From contig JAGOAS010000011.1 in assembly GCA_017983795.1 (NCBI GenBank), positions 62,001-126,000 of the forward strand: 64,000 bases of DNA, written 5' to 3'. A program made the translations under genes and the position numbers. This document shows positions 27,059 to 36,998 of this stretch, piece by piece; the first letter of the stretch is position 1; each line of letters begins with the position of its first letter. The notes beneath the pieces were generated by a model, which worked only from the letters and a program-made list of their open reading frames with translations, had not been told where the DNA came from and did no database searches. The DNA is from Piscinibacter sp. Its GTDB lineage: Bacteria; Pseudomonadota; Gammaproteobacteria; Burkholderiales; Burkholderiaceae_C.

Positions 27059-29116
27059 ATGTTGTCGAATCGAACGAAGAAGCTCGGGGCAGTATATGGG
27101 CGCGCGCTGTCGCGCGACTGGAGGCGCAGCGGCGCGCTGGCGCTGCTCGCGGTGAGCTTGGCGATGCCCTTGAGCGCCTCCGCCGCCCCCGGCGACGGCG
27201 CGATCGTCGACGCCCGCGAGGCGCTGCGCAAGAAAGACCGCAAGGGCCTCTCGGTGGCGCGCGCCGCGGCGATGGCGTCGAACCACCCGCTGGCGCAATG
27301 GGCCGACTACTTCGAGCTCAGCAACCGCCTGCCCGAGGCGCAGCAGAGCGAGCTCGACGCCTTCTACGCGCGCTGGCCCGCCACCTACGTCGAAGACCGG
27401 CTGCGCAACGACTGGCTGCTCGAGCTCGGCAAGCGGCGCGACTGGGCCAACTTCGCCGTCGAGTACCCGCGCTTTCGCATGAACGACGACCGCGAGGTGC
27501 GCTGCTACGCCTTGCTGCTCGATCACCAGGCCGGCAAGGACGTGAAGGACGAGGCGCTGGCCACCTGGCTGGCACAGCGCGACGCCGACGACGGCTGCGC
27601 GCTGATGGCGGCGACGCTGGTGGACGCGAAGAAGTTCGGTGCCGCCGAGGTGTGGCGCAAGGCGCGCTTCGCGATCGACGCCGGCCGGCCGCGCGCCGCG
27701 CGCCAGGCGGTGGCCCTGCTGAGCACCGATGCAGCCTCGCGCGTGGGCGAGCTGGCCGACAACCCGGCGCGCTGGCTCGCCAGGAGCGCGGCCGCCTCGT
27801 CGCGCCCCGCGGCCGAGCTGGCCACGCTGGCGCTGATGCGGCTGGCGGCCAACGACCCCGAGGCTGCGGCGCTGCAGCTCGACGAGCGCTGGGACAAGGC
27901 GCTGCCGCCCGACCTCTCCGCCTGGGCCTGGGCCAGCGTGGCCAGGCAGTCGGCCATGAAGCAGCTGCCGGCCGCTGCCGACCAATTCCAGCGCGCCGCG
28001 CTGCGCGCCAGCCGCGGCGGCGCCGAGCCCGACTGGCCCGACGACACGCTGGCCTGGAAGGTGCGCGCGGCGCTGCGTGCCGACGAGGGCCGCGGCCGCT
28101 GGCAGCAGGTGGCGCAGGCCATCAACGCGATGACGCCCGAGCAGCAGCGCGACCCGGCCTGGATCTACTGGAAGGCGCGTGCGCTCAAGGCCATGGCCTC
28201 CTCCTCGCAGGACGAAGCCGGGCTCTCCGCCCTGTCCACCGAACTGCTCTCGGGCATCGCCGGGCGGCTGCATTTCTACGGCCTGCTCGCCGCTGAGGAT
28301 CTGGGCCAGCCGATCACGCTGCCGCCCAAGCCCGCGCCGCTGACGCCCGAGGAGATCGACGCCGCGAAGAACCACGCCGGCCTGACGCGTGCGCTGCAGC
28401 TGATCGAGATCGGCCTGCGCAACGAAGGCGTGCGCGAGTGGAATTTCTCGCTGCGCGGCATGAACGACCGCGCCCTGCTCGCCGCCGCGCAGCGCGCCTG
28501 CGACGCCGAGGTGTGGGACCGCTGCATCAACACCAGCGACCGCACGCGCGAGGAGATCGACATCGACCAGCGCTTCCCGCTGCCCTTCCGCAAGGAGGTC
28601 ATCGCCAAGGCGAACGAGATCGGCCTGGATCCGACCTACGTCTACGGCCTGATCCGCCAGGAATCGCGCTTCATCATGGATGCGCGCTCGCATGTCGGCG
28701 CCTCCGGCCTCATGCAGATCATGCCGGCCACGGCGCGCTGGACGGCACGCAAGATCGGCCTCGACTACAAGCAGGACATGATCGCCGACCGCGAGGTCAA
28801 CCTGCGCCTGGGCACCAGCTACCTCAAGCTGGTGCTGGACGACTTCGGCGGCTCGCAGGCGATGGCCGCGGCCGCCTACAACGCCGGGCCGAGCCGGCCG
28901 CGCCGCTGGCGCGAGGGCCCGGCGCTGGAGCCGGCGGCGTGGGCGGAGAACATCCCGTTCAGCGAGACGCGCGACTACGTCAAGAAGGTGCTGCACAACG
29001 CCACCGTCTATGCAGCCGTCACCGGCGCGAGCGCGTCCTCGCTGAAGGCGCGCCTGGGTGCGCGCATCGGCCCGCGCGACGCCGCCGCGCCGGCCGCCGA
29101 CACCAGCCTGCCTTGA
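27059..29116 (+). CDS. slt: Soluble lytic murein transglycosylase
   Basis: A 685-residue periplasmic transglycosylase. A signal-like N-terminus (ALALLAVSLAMPLSASAA, ending near residue 41) is followed by a long helical superhelix region. The C-terminal SLT domain has catalytic E535 in GLIRQESRF, GLMQIMPATA at 550-559, and AAYNAGPSR. It cleaves the MurNAc-GlcNAc bond, forming 1,6-anhydro ends during wall turnover. AGGA precedes the ATG. The GST gene follows 34 bases downstream. Confidence 0.92.
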   Translation: MLSNRTKKLGAVYGRALSRDWRRSGALALLAVSLAMPLSASAAPGDGAIVDAREALRKKDRKGLSVARAAAMASNHPLAQWADYFELSNRLPEAQQSELDAFYARWPATYVEDRLRNDWLLELGKRRDWANFAVEYPRFRMNDDREVRCYALLLDHQAGKDVKDEALATWLAQRDADDGCALMAATLVDAKKFGAAEVWRKARFAIDAGRPRAARQAVALLSTDAASRVGELADNPARWLARSAAASSRPAAELATLALMRLAANDPEAAALQLDERWDKALPPDLSAWAWASVARQSAMKQLPAAADQFQRAALRASRGGAEPDWPDDTLAWKVRAALRADEGRGRWQQVAQAINAMTPEQQRDPAWIYWKARALKAMASSSQDEAGLSALSTELLSGIAGRLHFYGLLAAEDLGQPITLPPKPAPLTPEEIDAAKNHAGLTRALQLIEIGLRNEGVREWNFSLRGMNDRALLAAAQRACDAEVWDRCINTSDRTREEIDIDQRFPLPFRKEVIAKANEIGLDPTYVYGLIRQESRFIMDARSHVGASGLMQIMPATARWTARKIGLDYKQDMIADREVNLRLGTSYLKLVLDDFGGSQAMAAAAYNAGPSRPRRWREGPALEPAAWAENIPFSETRDYVKKVLHNATVYAAVTGASASSLKARLGARIGPRDAAAPAADTSLP

Positions 29117-29150
29117 GTAGCATCGGCGCCTCAACCCAAGGAGGTTCAGG

Positions 29151-29831
29151 ATGCAGCTGGTCGTCGGCAACAAGAACTACTCGTCCTGGTCGATGCGCCC
29201 CTGGGTGCTGATGAAGCAGGCCGGCATTCCCTTCGAGGAGGTGATGCTGCGCTTCGACGCCTTCAGCCCCGATTCGACCTTCAAGCGCCAGCTCGCCGGC
29301 CTCAGCCCGGCCGGCCGCGTGCCGGTGCTGCTGGACGACGGCTTCGCGGTGTGGGACACGCTGGCCATCGCCGAGTACCTCGCCGAGCGCTTCCCCGCCA
29401 AGCAGCTGTGGCCGGCGGACACGAAGGCGCGTGCCCGCGCGCGCAGCGTCTGCGCCGAGATGCACTCCGGCTTCACCTCGCTGCGCAGCCACTTCCCGAT
29501 GAACATCGAGGCGAAGCTGCCCGAGATCGGCGCCAAGGCGCTGGCCGAGCAGGCCGGCGTGCGCGCCGACCTGGAGCGCATCGTCACGATGTGGACCGAG
29601 TTGCTGCGCGAGCACGGCGGGCCGCTGCTGTTCGGCGAGTTCAGCATTGCCGACGCCTACTTCGCGCCGGTGGTGATGCGCCTGTCCACCTACGCGCCGC
29701 CGCTGCCCGAGGCCGTCACGGCCTACATGGCGCGCGTGCAGGCGCTGCCCGGCGTGGCCGCGTGGGTCAAGGACGCGCTCGCCGAGCAGGACTTCCTGCC
29801 CTTCGAGGAACCGTACCGCACGAAGCGCTGA
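29151..29831 (+). CDS. Glutathione S-transferase family protein
   Basis: A 226-residue GST. The N-terminal thioredoxin-like domain starts LVVGNKNYSSWSMRPWVLMK, the glutathione-site segment is GRVPVLLDDGFAVWDTLAIA near residue 60, and an all-helical domain follows. The NYSSWSLRP-type start marks a bacterial subfamily whose substrate is unknown. A strong AAGGAGG lies upstream of the ATG. It sits between slt and cca, a conserved neighbourhood in the order. Confidence 0.9.
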   Translation: MQLVVGNKNYSSWSMRPWVLMKQAGIPFEEVMLRFDAFSPDSTFKRQLAGLSPAGRVPVLLDDGFAVWDTLAIAEYLAERFPAKQLWPADTKARARARSVCAEMHSGFTSLRSHFPMNIEAKLPEIGAKALAEQAGVRADLERIVTMWTELLREHGGPLLFGEFSIADAYFAPVVMRLSTYAPPLPEAVTAYMARVQALPGVAAWVKDALAEQDFLPFEEPYRTKR

Positions 29832-29840
29832 GCGCGGCGC

Positions 29841-31070
29841 ATGAAGGTCTACCTGGTCGGCGGCGCGGTACGCGACGAGTTGCTCGCACGCCCCTCGGGT
29901 GATCGCGACTGGGTGGTGGTGGGCGCCACGCCCGCCGAGATGATCGAGGCCGGCTACCAGCCGGTGGGGCGCGACTTCCCCGTCTTCCTGCACCCGCAGA
30001 CGCACGAGGAATATGCGCTGGCGCGCACCGAACGCAAGACCGCGCCGGGCTACCGCGGCTTCGTCGTGCACGCCGCGCCCGAGGTCACGCTGGAAGACGA
30101 TCTGGCGCGGCGCGACCTGACGATCAACGCGATGGCGCGCGATGCCGATGGCGCACTGGTCGACCCGCACGGCGGGCAGCGCGACCTGCAGGCCAGGGTG
30201 CTGCGCCACGTCTCGCCGGCCTTCGCCGAAGACCCGGTGCGCATCCTGCGGCTGGCGCGCTTCGCGGCGCGCCTGCACGACTTCACGGTAGCGCCCGAGA
30301 CGATGGCGCTGATGCGCGGCATGGTCGAGGCCGGCGAGGTGGATGCACTGGTGGCCGAGCGCGTCTGGCAGGAGCTGGCGCGCGGCCTCATGGAAGCGAA
30401 GCCGAGCCGCATGTTCGAGCTGCTGCGCGAGTGCGGCGCGCTGGCGCGGCTGCTGCCCGAGGTCGACCGCCTGTGGGGCGTGCCGCAGCGCGCCGAATAC
30501 CACCCGGAAGTCGACACCGGCGTGCACCTGATGATGGTGCTGGACATGGCGGCGCGGCTGGAGGCCAACCTCGCGGTGCGCTTCGCCTGCCTGGGCCACG
30601 ACCTCGGCAAGGGCACGACGCCGGCCGACGTGCTGCCGCGCCACATCGGCCACGAGATGCGCAGCAGGAAGCTGGTGCGCAGCCTGTGCGAACGCTGGAA
30701 GGTGCCCACCGAGTGCCGCGAGCTGGCCGAGGTGGTGGCGATGGAGCACGGCAACGTGCACCGCAGCGGCGAGCTGAACGCCGCCGCCGTGCTGCGCCTG
30801 CTGGAGCGCTGCGACGCGCTGCGCCGGCCGCAGCGCTTCGACGAACTGCTGCTCGCCTGCGAGTGCGATGCGCGCGGGCGTCTCGGCAAGGAGGCCGAGG
30901 CCTATCCGCAGCGCGAGCGCCTGGCCATGGCCTTGCGCGCGGCGCTGGCGGTGGACAGCGCACCGATCGCCGCGGCCGCGGCGGCACGCGGGCTCACGGG
31001 CCCGGCGGTCGGCGACGCGGTGCGCGAGGCGCGCGTGCGCGCCATCGCCGCGGCGCTCGCGCCGATCTGA
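29841..31070 (+). CDS. cca: Multifunctional CCA-adding enzyme with HD domain
   Basis: A 409-residue tRNA nucleotidyltransferase that adds or repairs the 3' CCA end without a template. GGAVRDELL is followed by the catalytic carboxylates D21 and D23 in [15 protein letters not shown] and [16 protein letters not shown] are present. The C-terminal HD phosphohydrolase has H253-D254 in CLGHDLGKG, so this is the bacterial type with added phosphatase and phosphodiesterase activities. It begins 9 bases after the GST gene. Confidence 0.95.
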   Translation: MKVYLVGGAVRDELLARPSGDRDWVVVGATPAEMIEAGYQPVGRDFPVFLHPQTHEEYALARTERKTAPGYRGFVVHAAPEVTLEDDLARRDLTINAMARDADGALVDPHGGQRDLQARVLRHVSPAFAEDPVRILRLARFAARLHDFTVAPETMALMRGMVEAGEVDALVAERVWQELARGLMEAKPSRMFELLRECGALARLLPEVDRLWGVPQRAEYHPEVDTGVHLMMVLDMAARLEANLAVRFACLGHDLGKGTTPADVLPRHIGHEMRSRKLVRSLCERWKVPTECRELAEVVAMEHGNVHRSGELNAAAVLRLLERCDALRRPQRFDELLLACECDARGRLGKEAEAYPQRERLAMALRAALAVDSAPIAAAAAARGLTGPAVGDAVREARVRAIAAALAPI

Positions 31071-31133
31071 TCCGCGCCAAATCGCGGCCAACTGCATCTT
31101 GTCCGGCGCCTGCGGCGCGGGCGATGATGGTTC

Positions 31134-31733
31134 ATGTCTTCCGCTCTCGTGCTGCCCGCCGCAGCCGCCGCCGCGCCGCCGCAGGAGCTGCCCGGCCATC
31201 GTGCGATGTGGGTGGCGATCTGCCTCGAATTCCTCGAGTTCGCGGTGTTCTTCGCCGTCTACTTCTCGGCGCGCTGGCACCACCCGCGCGCCTTCCAGGA
31301 AGGTGCTCACCGCCTGTGGACCAGCGGCGGCGTGGCGATCACCGCGGCCATGGTGAGCAGCGGCTGGATGCTCACGCGCGTGCTCGCCGCGATGCGCGCC
31401 GATCGCCGGCGCGCGGCCATGCTCTGGCTCGCGGCAGCCCTGCTGGTCGGCGCCTGTTATCCGCTGGTGAAGCTGGCCGAGTGGCAATGGAACGCCGCAC
31501 ACGGCCTCACGGCCGGCGCCGGCATCTTCGTGGTGGTGTACTGGTATCTCACGATCAACCACTTCATCCACGCGAGCTGGGGCCTGCTGGGCATGGGCTG
31601 GTGCCTGGCGCGGCTGACCGCCGGCGCCTACAGCGCCCAGGAGCACCGCGGCCTGGCCTCGATGGCCATCTACTGGCACGCCACCGATCTGGTCTGGCTG
31701 ATGCTGTTCGCCCTCTTCTACGCCTTCGCCTGA
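31134..31733 (+). CDS. norE: NorE-like cytochrome c oxidase subunit III family protein
   Basis: A 199-residue membrane protein with five predicted helices. GHRAMWVAICLEFLEFAVFF near residue 20, TINHFIHASWGLLGMGWC, and a final IYWHATDLVWLMLFALFYAF are typical of subunit-III-like NorE. NorE proteins accompany nitric oxide reductase and improve its activity, but the mechanism is unclear. No norB or norC is present in the window. The gene is followed 8 bases later by a NorF-like gene. Confidence 0.82.
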   Translation: MSSALVLPAAAAAAPPQELPGHRAMWVAICLEFLEFAVFFAVYFSARWHHPRAFQEGAHRLWTSGGVAITAAMVSSGWMLTRVLAAMRADRRRAAMLWLAAALLVGACYPLVKLAEWQWNAAHGLTAGAGIFVVVYWYLTINHFIHASWGLLGMGWCLARLTAGAYSAQEHRGLASMAIYWHATDLVWLMLFALFYAFA

Positions 31734-31741
31734 GGCTGCTC

Positions 31742-32053
31742 ATGCATCGCCAGCTCACCCGCTTCACCCGCTTGCCACGCGCACTCGACGCCGCCACGCT
31801 GACCTGGCTGGCGCTGCTGGCGCTGACGCTGCTCGGCGTGCTGGCCGCGTCGCAGGGCACGGCCGGCGCCGCGCGACTCGCGATGGCCTGGGCGGTGGCG
31901 GCGCTGTGTGCATTCAAGGCGCGGCTGCTGCTTGCGCACTACCTGCATGCGCAGGGGACAGGGCCGGTCTTCAGCGTGTTGATTCGCGCCTTCGCGCTGC
32001 TGGCGCCGCTGGGCCTGGCCGTGAGCGCCTTGCGCGAGTGGTGGCTCGGCTGA
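31742..32053 (+). CDS. norF: NorF-like small membrane protein
   Basis: A 103-residue protein with three predicted transmembrane helices (LTWLALLALTLLGVLAA, AMAWAVAALCAFKARLLLAHYL, and a C-terminal helix). Size, ARLLLAHYLHAQG, and position after norE match NorF / subunit-IV-like proteins associated with nitric oxide reductase. It is short and hydrophobic, so the family assignment relies partly on context. Confidence 0.72.
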   Translation: MHRQLTRFTRLPRALDAATLTWLALLALTLLGVLAASQGTAGAARLAMAWAVAALCAFKARLLLAHYLHAQGTGPVFSVLIRAFALLAPLGLAVSALREWWLG

Positions 32054-32068
32054 GCTCTGCTCTGGCCC

Positions 32069-32260
32069 TTAGATCAGCGCCCCGATCGCCATCGCGATCA
32101 GGCTCAGCAGCAGGCTGCTGGCGATCGGCAGGTGCCACTCGCGGCCGCGGAAGCGGAAGCTGAAATCGCCCGGCAGCCGGCCCAGGCCGATGCGGCGCAG
32201 CCAGTCCGCCAGGCCCTGGAAGACGAGGAAGGCGAGCAGGAAGACGATCAGCCAGCGCAT
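32069..32260 (-). CDS. DUF2905 small membrane protein
   Basis: A 63-residue protein with two predicted transmembrane helices around a loop RLPGDFSFRFRGREWHLPIA, the DUF2905 signature. Function is unknown; in related genomes it sits next to the midA-like gene as here, 7 bases downstream of it on the same strand. Confidence 0.82.
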   Translation of the reverse strand: MRWLIVFLLAFLVFQGLADWLRRIGLGRLPGDFSFRFRGREWHLPIASSLLLSLIAMAIGALI

Positions 32261-32267
32261 GCGAAGC

Positions 32268-33365
32268 TCACAGCGTGTGGGTGCGGTCGCCGTGCGCGAA
32301 GCCGATCGGATCGAGCTCGATTCCCTTCGCCAGCCCGATCACCTTGAACAGCTCGCCCATCTCGTGCTCGGTGAGCAGCTTCTGCGTATTGGCGGTGGTG
32401 CGCACATCGGCACCCCGCAGCAGATCGAGGATGCCGCAGTTCATCAGGAAGCGCGCCTGCGTGGTGTAGCCGATCACGTCCAGGCCGGCGTCCTGCGCGG
32501 CCAGGGCGATGCCGGTGAAATCGACGTGGGCGGTGATGTCCTTCTCGCCCACGTCGGCGAGCGGATCCTCGTCGCTGCGGTGCGCACGGTGGCACATCAG
32601 CGTGCCGCCGCGGCGCTGCGGGTGCCAGTACTCGGCTTCCGGGAATCCGTAGTCGATGAAGAAGGCAGCGCCGCGTTCGAGTCGCTCGGCCAGCGTGGCG
32701 ATGAAGGCGCGCGCCTGGGCGTGGATCTCGGTGACGGTGCCGGGCGCGAAGCCGGCCTCGACGGGCGGGCGCAGCTCGGTGGGGCGATCCGACCACACGA
32801 AGCGCTCACCCTCGAGCGCCACGCCGCGCTCCAGCCACTGCGTGCCGTCGAAGTGCAGCAACTGCACCGGCATCGCATCGAGCACCTCGTTGCCGACGAT
32901 CACGCCCGCCATGCGCTGCGGCAGCGCGTCGACCCAGCGCAGCTTGTCGCCGAAGGCCGCGAGGCGCTCGCGCTGGCGCGCGCGCAGCGAGCCCGACAGG
33001 TCGACGATCGTGTAGCGCGTGACGCGCTCGCCGAGCGATTCGAGCAGTTGCGCGGCGAGTGCGCCCGAGCCGGCGCCGAACTCCCAGACCTCGCCGCTGC
33101 CGGCGGCGGCTAGTGCCTGCGCCACCTGGCGCGCCAGCGCGCGGCCGAACAGCGGCGAGAGCTCGGGCGCGGTGACGAAGTCGCTGCCGGATTCGGGCAG
33201 GGCGCCGAACTTGCGGCTCTCGCGGCTGTAGTAGCCCAGCCCCGGCTCGTAGAGCGCCATCGCCATGAAACGGTCGAAACCGAGCCAGCCGCCGGCGGCG
33301 GCGATGGCCTCGTCAATGCGGCGCGACAGGGCCGCCGATACACTGTCGCCCTCGTTGGATTGCAT
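32268..33365 (-). CDS. MidA/NDUFAF7-family SAM-dependent methyltransferase
   Basis: A 365-residue protein of the COG1565 family. GYYSRESRKFG near residue 45, SDFVTAPELSPLFGRALARQ, WEFGAGSGALAAQLL (SAM-binding), GNEVLDAMPVQLL and FIDYGFPEAEYWHPQRRGGT are conserved. Mitochondrial homologues methylate an arginine of complex I; the bacterial role is unknown. ATG 33365 is chosen. An upstream in-frame ATG at 33386 would share its bases with the divergent pteridine-reductase start. Confidence 0.88.
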   Translation of the reverse strand: MQSNEGDSVSAALSRRIDEAIAAAGGWLGFDRFMAMALYEPGLGYYSRESRKFGALPESGSDFVTAPELSPLFGRALARQVAQALAAAGSGEVWEFGAGSGALAAQLLESLGERVTRYTIVDLSGSLRARQRERLAAFGDKLRWVDALPQRMAGVIVGNEVLDAMPVQLLHFDGTQWLERGVALEGERFVWSDRPTELRPPVEAGFAPGTVTEIHAQARAFIATLAERLERGAAFFIDYGFPEAEYWHPQRRGGTLMCHRAHRSDEDPLADVGEKDITAHVDFTGIALAAQDAGLDVIGYTTQARFLMNCGILDLLRGADVRTTANTQKLLTEHEMGELFKVIGLAKGIELDPIGFAHGDRTHTL

Positions 33366-33384
33366 TGCCGCATTGTAGGAAGCC

Positions 33385-34173
33385 ATGTCCGCCGCTTCGT
33401 CGGTTCGCCCCGTGGTGCTGGTCACCGGCGCCGCCCGCCGCATCGGCCGGGCGATCGCGCTCGATCTCGCGGCGCACGGCCACGACATCGCGCTGCATTG
33501 CCACCAGGCATCGGCGGAGTCGGCGGCGACCAGCGAGGAACTGCGCGCGCTCGGCGCAAGGGCCGAGGTCTTCGCCGCCGACCTGGCCGACGAAGCGGCC
33601 TGTCGCGCCCTCGTGCCTGCTGTCGCGCAGCGGCTCGGCCGCGTCGACGCGCTGGTCAACAACGCCTCGCGCTTCGCCTACGACGATGCGGCCAGCGCCG
33701 GACCGGCCGAGATGGATGCGCACTGGCGCGTCAACGCCGCCGCGCCGGTGCTGCTGGCGCGCGCGCTGCACGAGCACCTGGCCGCACGCGACGCGAGCGG
33801 CTGCGTGGTCAACCTGCTCGACCAGAAGCTCGCCAACCCGAATCCCGATTACTTCTCCTACACGCTCTCCAAGGCGGCGCTGCAATCGGCCACGGTGATG
33901 CTGGCGCAGGCCTTCGCGCCGCGCCTGCGCGTGTGCGGCGTGGCGCCGGGCGTGACGCTGCTCTCGGGCGACATGAGCGAGGCCGAGTTCGAGCGCGCGC
34001 ACCGCATGACGCCGCTGCAACGCAGTTCCACGCCGCAGGACATCGCCGGCGCGGTGCGCTACCTGCTGGGTGCGCGCGCCGTCACCGGCGGCACGCTGCT
34101 GGTCGACGGCGGCCAGCACCTGGCCGCGCAGCCGCGCGACGTGGCCTTCCTCGCGCAGGCGGATCGGCCATGA
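33385..34173 (+). CDS. Pteridine reductase-like SDR
   Basis: A 262-residue SDR with TGAARRIGR at 14-22, NNAS at 92-95, and the triad D146-Y159-K163. The Asp-Tyr-Lys set with the same spacing as PTR1 (Asp replacing the usual Ser) identifies the pteridine-reductase branch, which reduces biopterin or folate to tetrahydro forms. Its stop overlaps the folB-like start (ATGA), consistent with a pterin/folate role. Confidence 0.88.
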   Translation: MSAASSVRPVVLVTGAARRIGRAIALDLAAHGHDIALHCHQASAESAATSEELRALGARAEVFAADLADEAACRALVPAVAQRLGRVDALVNNASRFAYDDAASAGPAEMDAHWRVNAAAPVLLARALHEHLAARDASGCVVNLLDQKLANPNPDYFSYTLSKAALQSATVMLAQAFAPRLRVCGVAPGVTLLSGDMSEAEFERAHRMTPLQRSSTPQDIAGAVRYLLGARAVTGGTLLVDGGQHLAAQPRDVAFLAQADRP

Positions 34174-34565
34174 CCGCCTTCGACCCCGCCCTGCGCGATT
34201 GCCGCCGCCTCTTCCTGCGCGACTACGAGGTGCGCATGAATATCGGCGTGCACGATTTCGAGAAGCGCGGCGAGCAGCGCGTGCTGATCAACGTCGAGCT
34301 CTACGTGCCGCTGGCCGTCTCGACGCCGACGCGCGACGAGCTCGACGAGGTGCTCGACTACGATTTCATCCGCCGCAGCATCGTCGCGCGCCTGGCGCGC
34401 GGCCACGTGCATCTGCAGGAGACGCTGTGCGACGACGTGCTGGCGATGATGATGGCGCACCCCAAGGTGCGCGCCGCGCGCGTGTCCAGCGAGAAGCCCG
34501 ATGTGTACCCCGACTGCAAGGCGGTCGGCTGCGAAGTCTTTGCGATGAAGGAAGAGAGATCATGA
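34170..34565 (+). CDS. folB: Dihydroneopterin aldolase-like protein
   Basis: A 131-residue FolB-family protein: [23 protein letters not shown] near residue 15 (split by the conserved G-x-x-x-x-E), [24 protein letters not shown] and a C-terminal [19 protein letters not shown]. Dihydroneopterin aldolases cut the side chain in folate synthesis. It is translationally coupled on both sides: ATGA with the pteridine reductase and ATGA with ttcA. Confidence 0.88.
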   Translation: MTAFDPALRDCRRLFLRDYEVRMNIGVHDFEKRGEQRVLINVELYVPLAVSTPTRDELDEVLDYDFIRRSIVARLARGHVHLQETLCDDVLAMMMAHPKVRAARVSSEKPDVYPDCKAVGCEVFAMKEERS

Positions 34566-35470
34566 GCGCCGTGCTCGACGACCCCAAGGCCGCTGCGAAG
34601 CAGGCCCATGAAATCAACAAGCTGTCCAAGCGCCTGCACCGCCAGGTCGGCCAGGCCATTGGCGACTTCAACATGATCGAGGCCGGCGACAAGGTGATGG
34701 TGTGCCTCTCCGGCGGCAAGGACAGCTATGCGCTGCTGGACATCCTCATCGAGCTGCGCCGGCGCGCGCCGGTGCGCTTCGACCTCGTCGCGGTGAACCT
34801 CGACCAGAAGCAGCCCGGCTTTCCCGAGCACGTGCTGCCCGAATACCTGAAGAGCCGCGACATCCCGTTCCACATCGAGGGCCAGGACACCTACTCCATC
34901 GTCAAGCGCCTGGTGCCCGAGGGCCAGACCATGTGCAGCCTGTGCTCGCGGCTGCGCCGCGGCATCCTCTACCGCGTCGCCGGCGAACTCGGCGCGACCA
35001 AGATCGCGCTCGGCCACCACCGCGACGACATGCTGCAGACGCTGTTCATGAACATGTTCTTCGGCAGCCGCCTGAAGGGCATGCCGCCCAAGCTGGTGAG
35101 CGACGACGGCAAGAACATCGTCATCCGCCCGCTCGCCTACGTGGCCGAGACCGACCTGGAGCGCTGGGCGGCGCACCGCCAGTTCCCCATCATCCCCTGC
35201 TCGCTGTGCGGCAACCAGGAGAACCTGCAGCGCGTGCAGATGAAGAAGATGCTGCGCGAATGGGAGCGCCAGTTCCCCGGCCGGCTCGACAACATCTTCA
35301 CCGCGATGGGCAACATCGTGCCCTCGCACATGATGGACAGGAAGCTCTACCCCTTCACCACGCTGAAGACCACCGGCGTGGTCAACCCCGAGGGCGACCG
35401 TGCGTTCGACGAGGACGAGGACTGCGCGCCGCCCGAAGCGCAGCCCGTCCGCATCCATCGCGACGACTGA
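34562..35470 (+). CDS. ttcA: tRNA 2-thiocytidine biosynthesis protein TtcA
   Basis: A 302-residue PP-loop ATPase that thiolates cytidine 32 of certain tRNAs. SGGKDS is at 50-55. Cysteine pairs C125/C128 (MCSLCSRL) and C213/C216 (IPCSLCGN) supply the Fe-S and active-site cysteines. [20 protein letters not shown] is the family signature. The start overlaps the folB stop by 4 bases. Confidence 0.95.
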   Translation: MSAVLDDPKAAAKQAHEINKLSKRLHRQVGQAIGDFNMIEAGDKVMVCLSGGKDSYALLDILIELRRRAPVRFDLVAVNLDQKQPGFPEHVLPEYLKSRDIPFHIEGQDTYSIVKRLVPEGQTMCSLCSRLRRGILYRVAGELGATKIALGHHRDDMLQTLFMNMFFGSRLKGMPPKLVSDDGKNIVIRPLAYVAETDLERWAAHRQFPIIPCSLCGNQENLQRVQMKKMLREWERQFPGRLDNIFTAMGNIVPSHMMDRKLYPFTTLKTTGVVNPEGDRAFDEDEDCAPPEAQPVRIHRDD

Positions 35471-35497
35471 GCCCCGACCTTGCAGGAGGAGCCCGCC

Positions 35498-36085
35498 ATG
35501 ATCCGCACCCTCACCCTGCTTGCCACCACGGCGCTGCTGGCCGGCTGCGCGGCGATGAACAGCCTGACCAGTGATGTCGCCAGCTACAGCGCCTGGCCGG
35601 CCGATCGCAAGCCCGGCAGCTACGCCTTCGAGCGCCTGCCCTCGCAGCAGCTGCGCGCCGACCGCGCCCAGCTGATCGAGGACAGCGCGCGCCGCGCGCT
35701 GGAGGGCGCGGGCTTCACGCCGGCGGCCGAAGGCCAGGCGAGCGAATACGTCGTGCAGCTGGGCGCGCGCGTCAGCGCCACCGAGGCCTACTATGACGAT
35801 CCGTTCTGGTGGCGCGGCGGCCTGTACGCGCACCGCTTCGCGCGCCCGTGGCCGTACTACGGCTTCGGTCTGGGGATGCCCACGGTGACCTACGAGCGCG
35901 AGGTGGCGCTGCTGATCCGCGACCGCAAGAGCGGCCAGCCGCTCTACGAGACGCGCGCCAGCAACGACGGCGGCTCGCCCTCCATGGCCTCGCTGCTGCC
36001 GGCGATGTTCGAGGCGGCGATGAAAGACTTCCCGGCCGGCAGCGTCACGCCGCGGCGCGTGACCACGCCGATCACGCCACCCTGA
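35498..36085 (+). CDS. DUF4136 lipoprotein
   Basis: A 195-residue protein with a lipoprotein signal (LLAGC, lipidated C17) and a DUF4136-type beta-rich body: SYAFERLPSQQLRADRAQ near residue 45, EYVVQLGARVSATEAYYDD, aromatic DPFWWRGGLYAHRFARPW and ALLIRDRKSGQPLYETRAS. Function unknown; probably outer-membrane anchored. AGGAGG lies 8 bases before the ATG. Confidence 0.82.
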   Translation: MIRTLTLLATTALLAGCAAMNSLTSDVASYSAWPADRKPGSYAFERLPSQQLRADRAQLIEDSARRALEGAGFTPAAEGQASEYVVQLGARVSATEAYYDDPFWWRGGLYAHRFARPWPYYGFGLGMPTVTYEREVALLIRDRKSGQPLYETRASNDGGSPSMASLLPAMFEAAMKDFPAGSVTPRRVTTPITPP

Positions 36086-36103
36086 TCACCGAGCACGCCA
36101 AGC

Positions 36104-36973
36104 TCAGTCGGGTGAGGCGGCGAGCGCGCGCAAGTCGACTTCCCAGCCCTTGAACTTCGCGGCAGCGGCTTGGCGCTGCGCCGGCGTCGTGCTGTTGTGC
36201 ACGCTGGCGGCGAAGCTGCAGTTGTAGGCCTCCAGCTTCTCCTGGTAGCGCCGGTAGGGCTCGCGCGGCGAGCGCCACAGGTGCGCCATGTAGGCGCGCA
36301 GCGCGGCGAGCGCCGTGTCGCGCTCGGCCGGCGGGTTGGCGAGCCGGCGCAGCAGTTGCAGCGCCTCCTGCTGGCGCTGCACGCGCTCGGCATTCCAGGC
36401 CTCGGCATCGAAGGGCGACGCCGCCACGCCGCGCGCCACCAGCGCACGCTGGCCTTCGTCGAGCGTTCCGTAGAAGAACTCGGCGCGCTCGACGGCACGC
36501 TCGACCGAGCGTTCCAGGCGGCGCGCCGGATCCTTGTCGAGAAAGTCGCGGCGGAACTCGTCGTTGTTGCGTGCGTAGCGCCGCTCGACATGCTGGATCT
36601 GCGCCGGCGTGAGCGTGGTGACAACGTCTGCCGCGCCGGGCAGCGCCTGCTCGGCGGCCGTCTCGGCGCGCTGGCGCCATTCGCTCCACCAGCGGCAGGC
36701 CCGGTCGGGCGAGGTGTCGGCCAGCACCTCGCTCTGCATGCGTGCGAGCAGCGCGGCGGCGTCGGGCAGCTGGCTGCGGCGGTGCCAGGCGAACCACTGC
36801 GCGATGCGTTCGCGCGCCTGGCGCGACTGCACCTCGTCGAAGTCTGCGTAGCCGTCGAGCCACCAGAACGCCAATTCGGGCGCCTGGTTGTAGCCAAAAC
36901 GCAGCGCGCTGCACCCCGTGAGCAGGGCGGGGGTGAGCAGCAGCAGCGCCACGATAATGCGCAGTCTCGTCAC
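36104..36973 (-). CDS. DUF6279-type lipoprotein
   Basis: A 289-residue predicted lipoprotein. From GTG 36973 the N-terminus MTRLRIIVALLLLTPALLTGC is a normal-length lipoprotein signal with C21. The in-frame ATG at 37000 would add nine residues and overlap the divergent glmU start at CATG. The mature protein is helical and charged: FGYNQAPELAFWWLDGYADF, then RRYARNNDEFRRDFLDKDP. Role unknown. Confidence 0.8.
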   Translation of the reverse strand: MTRLRIIVALLLLTPALLTGCSALRFGYNQAPELAFWWLDGYADFDEVQSRQARERIAQWFAWHRRSQLPDAAALLARMQSEVLADTSPDRACRWWSEWRQRAETAAEQALPGAADVVTTLTPAQIQHVERRYARNNDEFRRDFLDKDPARRLERSVERAVERAEFFYGTLDEGQRALVARGVAASPFDAEAWNAERVQRQQEALQLLRRLANPPAERDTALAALRAYMAHLWRSPREPYRRYQEKLEAYNCSFAASVHNSTTPAQRQAAAAKFKGWEVDLRALAASPD

Positions 36974-36998
36974 CACGTTCCGCACGAACAACAGCGTC

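Noticed and set aside
31071..31133. FNR/Dnr-type box upstream of norE
   Set aside because: No TTGAT-N4-ATCAA-like sequence was found in the 63-base gap after cca.
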